In this document: positions 6,437 through 10,333 of the stretch, piece after piece | How the letters are laid out: each line of letters opens with the position of its first letter | Position numbering within the stretch: position 1 is the stretch's first letter | Assembly: GCA_001004085.1 (NCBI GenBank) | Contig: LCQJ01000013.1 | Coordinates: forward strand, 1 to 10,333 | DNA: 10,333 nt | Reading direction: 5' to 3' | Source of the DNA: Parcubacteria group bacterium GW2011_GWA2_50_10b | GTDB taxonomy: Bacteria; Patescibacteriota; Minisyncoccia; Phycocordibacterales; Zambryskibacteraceae | The notes under the pieces: model-generated | The model's input: the letters and a program-made list of their open reading frames with translations, nothing else | Told to the model about the DNA's origin: nothing | Databases searched by the model: none | Made by a program: the position numbers and the translations under genes

Positions 6437-6829
6437 TTAACGCTTGCTCCACTGGGGCGCCTTTCTCGCTTTTTTGAGGCCGAACTTGCGGCGCTCCTTG
6501 GCGCGCGGGTCGCGCTTGAGGAAACCTTTGACCTTGAGCTTGGTGCGCAGATTCGGCTCGTGAGAAATAAGAGCGCGAGCAAGACCGTGGCGCAGCGCTT
6601 CTGATTGGGAGGAGATACCGCCGCCATTAAGCCGGGCAGTAACCATAAACTTGTCTTCCGTATCCTTAAAGACGGAGAGTACGGTGTTGCGCAACTCTTG
6701 GGTGGGGAAATATTTTTCAAACTCGCGGTCGTTGACCGAAAGAGAGGTTTTGGCGGCGCTCGTCATGCGGACCCGCGCCACGCTGGTCTTCCTTCTACCT
6801 ACGGATTCGATGTATTTTTCGTTAGTCAT
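6437..6829 (-). CDS. rpsI: 30S ribosomal protein S9
   Basis: A 130-aa protein of normal family length. It has the N-terminal motif YIESVGRRKTSVARVR, the central LNGGGISSQSEALRHGLARAL, and the basic C-terminal tail KERRKFGLKKARKAPQWSKR, whose last residues reach the P-site tRNA in the small subunit. Its ATG overlaps the end of rplM by 8 nt, so the two genes are translationally coupled, the conserved L13-S9 pair. It has no Shine-Dalgarno of its own. Confidence 0.97.
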   Translation of the reverse strand: MTNEKYIESVGRRKTSVARVRMTSAAKTSLSVNDREFEKYFPTQELRNTVLSVFKDTEDKFMVTARLNGGGISSQSEALRHGLARALISHEPNLRTKLKVKGFLKRDPRAKERRKFGLKKARKAPQWSKR

Positions 6830-7169
6830 GTATTTTCAGATTCTTCATCATGCGCGGGCGCAATTTGTTTTTCGGCAGCATGCCGTAGACGGCACGGCGC
6901 AGCACTTCTTTGGCGCCGCGCTTCTCCACCAGGTGGCCCATGGTCTCGAGTTTTAAATTGCCGGGATAGCCCGAATGGGTCGCGTAAGTCTTATCCCTGA
7001 GCTTGTTGGTGTCTAGAGACATCTTGGCGGCCGAGAGCACTTCCACTTCAACTTCCGGGATGCGGTTTCTGGCGAAATCGGTGCGGTCCTTGCCCATGAG
7101 AATAACCGCCACTTGGGTGGCAATGCGTCCCGGCTTCTTCCCCGCTGCGTCGATGGTGTGTTTACTCAT
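6822..7169 (-). CDS. rplM: 50S ribosomal protein L13
   Basis: A 115-aa protein, shorter than the roughly 140 aa of well-studied bacteria and in line with trimmed CPR versions. Visible motifs are HTIDAAGKKPGRIATQVAVILMGK at the N-terminus, DKTYATHSGYPGNLK in the middle, and the signature AVYGMLPKNKLRPRMMKNLKIH at the end. L13 is an early-assembly protein of the large subunit. It starts 11 nt after the rplQ stop and overlaps rpsI by 8 nt. The usual C-terminal extension after LKIY(A/V)G is missing. Confidence 0.96.
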   Translation of the reverse strand: MSKHTIDAAGKKPGRIATQVAVILMGKDRTDFARNRIPEVEVEVLSAAKMSLDTNKLRDKTYATHSGYPGNLKLETMGHLVEKRGAKEVLRRAVYGMLPKNKLRPRMMKNLKIHD

Positions 7170-7180
7170 GGCGGTGGTTA

Positions 7181-7528
7181 TTATACGAATTCAATGACCG
7201 CTTGGGGAGCCCCGTCGGCCTTGCGACGAATCATCTTGGTAATGCGGGTGTAGCCGCCGGCGCGCAGCTTGTAGACCGGAGAAATATCGGTCACGATTTT
7301 CTTGGCGGCTTCGGCTCCGACCCGGGCGACGAGCAGGCGGCGGGAAGCCAGGGTGCCGGATTTACCCAAGGTGACCAGCTTTTCCATGTACGGCCTCAAT
7401 TCCTTGGCTTTGGCTTCGGTGGTCTTGATTTTGCCTTTGAGCGCGAGTGAGTAAGCCAAAGACTTCATCAAAGCTTTTCTCTGGTTGGTTTCCCGGCCGA
7501 ATTTTCTGTTGGAATTGTGATGCCGCAT
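7181..7528 (-). CDS. rplQ: 50S ribosomal protein L17
   Basis: A 115-aa protein of normal length. It opens MRHHNSNRKFGRETNQRKAL, the diagnostic L17 N-terminus, followed by SLAYSLALKGKIKTTEAKAKELRPYMEKLVTLGK and a C-terminal GGYTRITKMIRRKADGAPQAVIEFV. It binds 23S rRNA near the exit tunnel. It follows rpoA, the conserved order in bacteria, with a 24-nt gap filled by a repeat that also supplies the rpoA stop codon. No Shine-Dalgarno is seen. Confidence 0.97.
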   Translation of the reverse strand: MRHHNSNRKFGRETNQRKALMKSLAYSLALKGKIKTTEAKAKELRPYMEKLVTLGKSGTLASRRLLVARVGAEAAKKIVTDISPVYKLRAGGYTRITKMIRRKADGAPQAVIEFV

Positions 7529-7538
7529 GTTACTTGCC

Positions 7539-7559
7539 GTGAGCTTGTCGAACTATTTA
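7539..7559. repeat. Short dispersed repeat, copy at the rpoA stop
   Basis: GTGAGC-TT-GTCGAACTATTT matches the copy at 9590-9610 except for the 2-3 central bases. On the minus strand it reads AAATAGTTCGAC..., so the TAG stop of rpoA lies inside the repeat. It occupies most of the rpoA-rplQ gap. Confidence 0.55.
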
Positions 7560-8515
7560 AGAGTGATGCCGAACTCGCCCAGGGCTTTCCTGATTTCCTG
7601 GATACCCTTGGCGCCCAAACCTTCGATTTCCAAAAGGTCCTTCTCTTTCTTCCGGGCCAAGCCGCCGACCGTGCGGATATTGGCGTCCGCCAGAGCGTGC
7701 TGGGTGCGGGCGCTGATATCGAGCGATTCGACCCGAGTTTTTAATACTTCAGGGTCCACCTCGGAGCGGGTGGCAACAGAAGGCGACTCCATCGGTCCCT
7801 TTTCGGGCAGAACCGGCTCTTCTTCCTTGAAGCCGACGATGGCCTTGAGCTGGTTAATCATGATTTCGATGGCCGAAGTGAGCGCCTGGGTGGGAGAGAT
7901 GGTGCCATCAGTTTCGATGGAGATGCGCAGTTTATTGAAATCGGTGCGGTCGCCGACGCGCATATTCTCAACTTCATAGCTGGCGCGACGGATGGGAGTG
8001 AAGATGCCGTCGAGCGCGATGGTGCCGATATCCACGCGGGATTTGTCGATCATTTCCTTGGGCATAAAACCAAGGCCTCTTTCGGCCTTGATTTCCATTT
8101 CCAGCGCGCTGGTTTTCTTGGTCAGAGTGGCAATGACGATATCAGGGGTAAGGATTTCCACCTGTCCGGGCACTTCGAGGTCTCCGGCGGTAAAAACCTT
8201 CTCACCCTTGGCCTTGAGATAGATGGTCTGAGGCTCGTTGGTGGAGAAGCGCATGCGCACTTTCTTGAGATTGAGGAGAATGGTGATAACGTCTTCTTTG
8301 ACCCCGTCGATGACGGAGAACTCGTGATTGACGCCGCTAATCTTGACGGTCGTGATGGCCGCCCCGGGTAGAGAGGAATAAATGATGCGCCTCAAGCTGT
8401 TACCCAAGGTGTGGCCGTAGCCGGGATAAAGCCCTTCGATTTCGAAAACCCCTTTCTCCCCGTCTTCGGAGATGACTCGCGGCTTCGAAGGCAAATGTAT
8501 TGTGTAGTCGGCCAT
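7553..8515 (-). CDS. rpoA: DNA-directed RNA polymerase subunit alpha
   Basis: A complete 320-aa alpha subunit. The N-terminal assembly domain shows FEIEGLYPGYGHTLGNSLRR (22-41, the dimerisation/beta-binding helix), ISGVNHEFSVIDGVKEDV and a second half with RRASYEVENMRVGDRTDFNKLRISIETDG. A linker of about 25 residues leads to the C-terminal DNA-binding domain VESLDISARTQHALADANIRTVGGLA...EIEGLGAKGIQEIRKALGEF. Aligned to E. coli, the key UP-element Arg (R265) is kept, while the N268 position appears to be His. It lies between rpsD and rplQ as in the classical alpha operon. A promoter-like sequence in the 59-nt gap upstream may add expression. The stop lies in a short repeat. Confidence 0.97.
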   Translation of the reverse strand: MADYTIHLPSKPRVISEDGEKGVFEIEGLYPGYGHTLGNSLRRIIYSSLPGAAITTVKISGVNHEFSVIDGVKEDVITILLNLKKVRMRFSTNEPQTIYLKAKGEKVFTAGDLEVPGQVEILTPDIVIATLTKKTSALEMEIKAERGLGFMPKEMIDKSRVDIGTIALDGIFTPIRRASYEVENMRVGDRTDFNKLRISIETDGTISPTQALTSAIEIMINQLKAIVGFKEEEPVLPEKGPMESPSVATRSEVDPEVLKTRVESLDISARTQHALADANIRTVGGLARKKEKDLLEIEGLGAKGIQEIRKALGEFGITLK

Positions 8516-8539
8516 ATAATGTATAAAATTTAATGTTTA

Positions 8540-8568
8540 ATTGTACGCTATTATTTGAAGTTCCGCAA
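8540..8568 (-). promoter_or_regulatory. Possible internal promoter ahead of rpoA
   Basis: On the minus strand, TTGCGG (8568-8563) and TACAAT (8545-8540) are 17 bp apart, a 3/6 and 5/6 match. The 59-nt gap between the rpsD remnant and rpoA is otherwise AT-rich and empty. Transcription would start near 8533, leaving a short leader. Confidence 0.35.
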
Positions 8569-8574
8569 GTCCCA

Positions 8575-8769
8575 TTATCTGTTATAGAACTCGATAACCA
8601 CTCCCAGGTCGAAAAGCTGCTCGCCCGGCGTATAAACCGGCGCTCCTTCCACCGTCGCCTTCCTGCCTTCCGCGTCGACCGAAAGCCAGGCGGGAGCGGT
8701 CTGAGCCTTCATCCTCTCCGCCGTCTCGGCAAAGAGCGGACTCGCGGCGGAACCCGGTCGGAGACTCAC
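8575..8769 (-). CDS. rpsD: 30S ribosomal protein S4, C-terminal fragment (broken gene)
   Basis: The frame resumes S4 at the very end of the RNA-binding domain: GDTVSLRPGSAASPLFAE, then ERMKAQTAPAWLSVDAEG and the C-terminal LFDLGVVIEFYNR, matching the family ending PxWLxxDxE...VIEFYSR. It overlaps the N-terminal fragment by GTGA and is in a different frame. Upstream codons in this frame read KSGD, which fits the canonical VK.GD motif, showing where the gene resumes after the deletion. The GTG at 8769 would be the only start available, without Shine-Dalgarno, and is probably not a real initiation site. Confidence 0.8.
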   Translation of the reverse strand: MSLRPGSAASPLFAETAERMKAQTAPAWLSVDAEGRKATVEGAPVYTPGEQLFDLGVVIEFYNR

Positions 8770-9056
8770 GGTGTCACCTGACTTTCCAAGAGTGTGAAGA
8801 GTTTCTGGACCGGCACTTCTGAACGCAAAGCTTTCAAAACGTAGTTTCTGAATTGCTGTTCGCTCAAGCCGTAGCTAAAGCGAGCCTTTTGTTTCTCCAG
8901 AAGCTGGAGACCGAATTCGCTCTTCTGCTTGGTGCGGCCTTTGCCACCGGTCCGTTCTTTGCGGGCGAGCGAAAGGGCGTATTTGGCGGTTTGGGTCTTT
9001 TCAAAGACCGGGGCCTGCAGACGTCGAGCTATTTTGTATTTGGGTCCAATTTTCAT
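8766..9056 (-). CDS. rpsD: 30S ribosomal protein S4, N-terminal fragment (broken gene)
   Basis: A 96-codon frame has the S4 N-terminal domain: MKIGPKYKIARRLQAPVFEK, SEFGLQLLEKQKARFSYGLSEQQFRNYV (46-73) and the beginning of the next helix, KLFTLLES. Intact S4 (about 200 aa) continues from here as RLDNVVYRLG..., the S4 RNA-binding domain. In this sequence it runs into QVTP and a stop. About 43 residues (near 127 nt) are missing, and the rest of the gene follows in another frame. S4 nucleates small-subunit assembly on 16S rRNA and in several phyla regulates its own operon. The N-terminus lacks the zinc cysteines found in some S4 proteins. The start lies at the base of a 14-bp hairpin. Confidence 0.85.
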   Translation of the reverse strand: MKIGPKYKIARRLQAPVFEKTQTAKYALSLARKERTGGKGRTKQKSEFGLQLLEKQKARFSYGLSEQQFRNYVLKALRSEVPVQKLFTLLESQVTP

Positions 9057-9124
9057 CCCGTACGAAATAAACTTAATTTATAAGTAGAGTAAGCAATATA
9101 ACATAAATTTCGTACGGGATTCAT
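9053..9124 (-). promoter_or_regulatory. rpsD leader hairpin with embedded upstream ORF
   Basis: ATCCCGTACGAAAT (9055-9068) and ATTTCGTACGGGAT (9107-9120) are an exact 14-bp inverted repeat with a 38-nt AT-rich loop. In the mRNA the 3' arm contains the first two bases of the rpsD ATG, so the start is paired. A 23-codon ORF (MNPVRNLC...) begins 2 nt after the rpsK stop, runs through the whole hairpin, and its TGA overlaps the rpsD ATG (ATGA). Ribosomes translating it would open the stem and deliver themselves to rpsD. The repeat and ORF are seen; the coupling role is inferred. Confidence 0.6.
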
Positions 9125-9126
9125 AT

Positions 9127-9576
9127 TTAGGTGCGGCGCGGTTTAGGCGGCTTGGGGCCGTTGTGAGGCACTGGGGTCATATCCTGGATGGAAGTGAGGT
9201 TGATGCCCTTGGAAATGAAGCCTCGGATAGCCGACTCGCGGCCGGAGCCGACGCCTTTGACTACCACTCTCACCTCTTTGACTCCCAGAGTCTGGGCTTT
9301 GACGGCCAGGGTCTCGCCCACCTTGGCGGCGGCGAAAGGGGTGCCTTTCTTGGCTCCTTTGAAGCCGAGGCTACCGCTCGAAGACCAGGCCAGAGTGCCG
9401 CCGGCCGGGTCGGTCAACACCAGTTTGGTGTTGTTGTAGGTCGACTCGACGCAAAGCACGCCGGAATCCACGCGCCTCTTGGCGGACTTGGCTCCTTGCG
9501 GCGCGGACTCGAGCGCCGGTTCGGCGCCTTCGGCGACTGCTTTTTCTTCAACTGTGGCGATTTTCTTTTTTCCCAT
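9127..9576 (-). CDS. rpsK: 30S ribosomal protein S11
   Basis: A 149-aa protein. The S11 core starts near residue 37 (DSGVLCVESTYNNTKLVLTDPAGG) and contains WSSSGSLGFKGAKKGTPFAAA, the RNA-binding VKGVGSGRESAIRGF, and the C-terminal signature TSIQDMTPVPHNGPKPPKPRRT. It lies in the platform of the small subunit beside the mRNA exit. An N-terminal extension of about 30 residues (MGKKKIATVEEKAVAEGAEPA... rich in Ala/Glu/Lys) precedes the core; such low-complexity extensions are variable. The gene lies between rpsM and rpsD in conserved order, with a 28-nt gap from rpsM and no Shine-Dalgarno. Confidence 0.97.
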   Translation of the reverse strand: MGKKKIATVEEKAVAEGAEPALESAPQGAKSAKRRVDSGVLCVESTYNNTKLVLTDPAGGTLAWSSSGSLGFKGAKKGTPFAAAKVGETLAVKAQTLGVKEVRVVVKGVGSGRESAIRGFISKGINLTSIQDMTPVPHNGPKPPKPRRT

Positions 9577-9589
9577 TTAATTATTTATA

Positions 9590-9610
9590 GTGAGCGTAGT
9601 CGAACTATTT
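9590..9610. repeat. Short dispersed repeat, copy at the rpsM stop
   Basis: GTGAGC-GTA-GTCGAACTATTT is nearly identical to the sequence at 7539-7559. On the minus strand it reads AAATAGTTCGAC, so it supplies the final Lys codon and TAG stop of rpsM and most of the rpsM-rpsK gap. Confidence 0.55.
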
Positions 9611-9988
9611 CTTCTCGGCAATCTTTCGTCCCGTGCCGGCGGTCTTTCGGCCGCGGTAAGCCCGGGTGGTTCTGGAATTAGTCTTGGTGCGCTGGCCGCG
9701 GGTCGGCAGGTTTCTCTGGTGGCGAATGCCGCGGTAAGCCTTGATGTCTTTTAGGCGCTTGATGTTGGAGCCGACTTCGCGCTTGAGGTCGCCCTCGAGC
9801 TGCATGGTTTCAATGATGGAACGGATCTTGTTTTCCTGGTCGATACTTGCTTCTTTGGCCTTAATGCCCGGCGGTACCTTGGCCTGGGCGAGAATCGAGT
9901 TGGCGCGGGAACGGCCGACGCCAAACAGCGTCGTTAAGCCGATTTCAAGACGCTTTTCCTCTGGGATGGTGATGCCGAGTATTCTCAT
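9605..9988 (-). CDS. rpsM: 30S ribosomal protein S13
   Basis: A 127-aa protein of normal length. It begins MRILGITIPEEKRLEIGLTTLFGVGRSRA, the helix-two-turn-helix start of S13, continues with LKREVGSNIKRLKDIKAYRGIRHQRNLPTRGQRTKTNSRT, the strongly conserved signature, and ends in a basic tail AYRGRKTAGTGRKIAEKK that reaches the decoding centre and tRNA. S13 lies in the head of the small subunit and bridges to L5. The ATG directly abuts the rpmJ stop (TAAATG), so translation is probably coupled. The stop lies in a short repeat. Confidence 0.97.
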   Translation of the reverse strand: MRILGITIPEEKRLEIGLTTLFGVGRSRANSILAQAKVPPGIKAKEASIDQENKIRSIIETMQLEGDLKREVGSNIKRLKDIKAYRGIRHQRNLPTRGQRTKTNSRTTRAYRGRKTAGTGRKIAEKK

Positions 9989-10105
9989 TTAACCTTGTCT
10001 TTGCTTATGACGGGGATTGGCTGAACAAACCACATAAACATAGCCCTTTCTTCGGACTATTTGGCATTGAGCGCACTTTTTTCTGACCGCCGCCTTAACT
10101 TTCAT
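9989..10105 (-). CDS. rpmJ: 50S ribosomal protein L36
   Basis: A 38-codon gene: [20 protein letters not shown], then [18 protein letters not shown]. It has the exact length and the family signature C-x2-C-x12-C-x4/5-H (C11, C14, C27, H33), the zinc-ribbon form of L36, and the invariant NPRHKQRQG end. L36 binds 23S rRNA in the large subunit and is usually the first gene before rpsM, as here. The start ATG is the only one in frame and lies at the 3' foot of a long leader hairpin with no Shine-Dalgarno. The usual upstream neighbour infA is absent. Confidence 0.95.
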   Translation of the reverse strand: MKVKAAVRKKCAQCQIVRRKGYVYVVCSANPRHKQRQG

Positions 10106-10182
10106 CCCATTAGAAGCTAACTAGTAAAATTCGCCATGTTAAACTCCACCACTTCCCGTAGAGTCTGAGCTTCTAACGGGAT
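10104..10182 (-). promoter_or_regulatory. Structured leader of the rpmJ operon
   Basis: In mRNA orientation, ATCCCGTTAGAAGCT (10182-10168) pairs with AGCTTCTAATGGGAT (10118-10104) over 15 bp with a single G-U wobble. The 3' arm includes the first two bases of the rpmJ ATG. Inside the 49-nt loop a second 8-bp stem (10158-10165 with 10142-10149, two wobbles) is possible. A 15-codon ORF starting MNPVRSSD opens at 10186 and ends at 10139, crossing the 5' arm. The design is like the rpsD leader, including the shared ATGAATCCCGT and GGGATGAAA. It is a candidate site for autogenous control of the operon, for instance by S4, but could equally be a dispersed repeat. Confidence 0.6.
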
Positions 10183-10197
10183 TCATGACAGAAAAGC

Positions 10198-10226
10198 ATT
10201 CTAACCCAACCCAAGTTTTATGTAAA
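10198..10226 (-). promoter_or_regulatory. Promoter of the ribosomal protein operon
   Basis: On the minus strand, TTTACA (10226-10221) and TAGAAT (10203-10198) are separated by 17 bp, each 5/6 to consensus. Transcription would start near 10191, leaving a leader of about 86 nt before rpmJ. The -35 box coincides with the TGTAAA that may be the tip of an insertion sequence. Confidence 0.6.
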
Positions 10227-10333
10227 GGGGACGCGGTAATGTGCACACACATATGGCGGTTTTCCCTAGAATGGGTAAATGAGCATATGTATGGCCAAAA
10301 CAATCAAAGAAGAGAGGCTTAGATGGGTTATTC
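10221..10333 (+). mobile_element. Possible insertion sequence end (partial)
   Basis: TGTAAAGGGGACGCGG at 10221 has the TG...-type start common to terminal inverted repeats of several DDE transposon families. It is followed by about 55 bp without a gene, then by the start of an integrase-like gene reading into the element. The other end lies outside the window, so the inverted repeat cannot be confirmed. The boundary replaces the genes normally found upstream of rpmJ. Confidence 0.35.
10291..10333 (+). CDS. N-terminus of an integrase/transposase-like protein (partial)
   Basis: The frame reads MAKTIKEERLRWVI and leaves the window open; an in-frame ATG at 10279 would add four residues (MSIC). 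Starts of the type MAKT.KEERLRWVLP recur in CPR integrases/transposases with an N-terminal helix-turn-helix, which is the basis of the call. Fourteen residues are thin evidence. It is the only gene signal on the plus strand and diverges from the ribosomal operon. No clear Shine-Dalgarno is seen. Confidence 0.35.
   Translation, partial: MAKTIKEERLRWVI

Noticed and set aside
8575..9056. Two separate genuine small genes rather than a broken rpsD
   Set aside because: Both halves match consecutive parts of S4 in order, and the missing part is the defining RNA-binding domain. The GTG start of the second half has no ribosome binding site.
8766..9056. TGA read as glycine (as in some CPR lineages) to restore S4
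   Set aside because: Reading through TGA would not restore the S4 frame, the missing domain would still be absent, and TGA never occurs inside the other conserved genes.
9052..9124. TTCAT on both sides of the rpsD hairpin as a target-site duplication
   Set aside because: The same TTCAT flanks the rpmJ hairpin at 10101-10105 and 10182-10186, so it belongs to the shared element or reflects the ATGAA starts. Independent insertions would not give identical duplications.

Overview
The window looks like part of the chromosome of a Patescibacteria (CPR) bacterium, most likely a Parcubacteria-type lineage. The reasons are compact ribosomal proteins (115-aa L13, S4 with a CPR-style N-terminus), near absence of Shine-Dalgarno sequences, a 38-aa zinc-type L36, tight head-to-tail packing, and CPR-style integrase and PaaX-like fragments at the left edge. 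This assignment rests on remembered family likeness and was not tested by a search. The genetic code appears standard.

Almost everything is on the minus strand, so the genes read from right to left. At the right edge (about 10221-10333) is what may be the end of an insertion sequence, with the first codons of a plus-strand integrase-like gene. Facing left from that boundary is a promoter and a structured leader. They precede a long translation and transcription operon: rpmJ-rpsM-rpsK-rpsD-rpoA-rplQ-rplM-rpsI. With only a 12-nt gap the series continues into the Hsp70 chaperone genes grpE-dnaK-dnaJ, followed one base later by a small nucleotidyltransferase-fold gene. rpsD is broken: about 127 nt encoding the S4 RNA-binding domain are missing and the frame is shifted.

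Left of the chaperone block is an accessory region. A radical SAM/SPASM gene has its own promoter-like sequence, a small palindrome near the predicted transcription start, and a 24-codon ORF that overlaps its stop as ATGA and has a good Shine-Dalgarno. The unit is closed by a strong hairpin terminator. This is the best candidate here for an undescribed peptide-modification unit. Beyond it lie the N-terminal part of an integrase/transposase, a remnant of a PaaX-like gene, a 22-bp perfect palindrome, and a near-consensus promoter firing leftward out of the window.

The main structural signal outside genes is a set of inverted repeats whose 3' arm ends at a start codon, before rpmJ, rpsD and dnaJ. 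The rpmJ and rpsD copies share sequence (ATGAATCCCGT at the 5' side, GGGATGAAA at the start codon). Both also contain a short upstream ORF beginning MNPVR.
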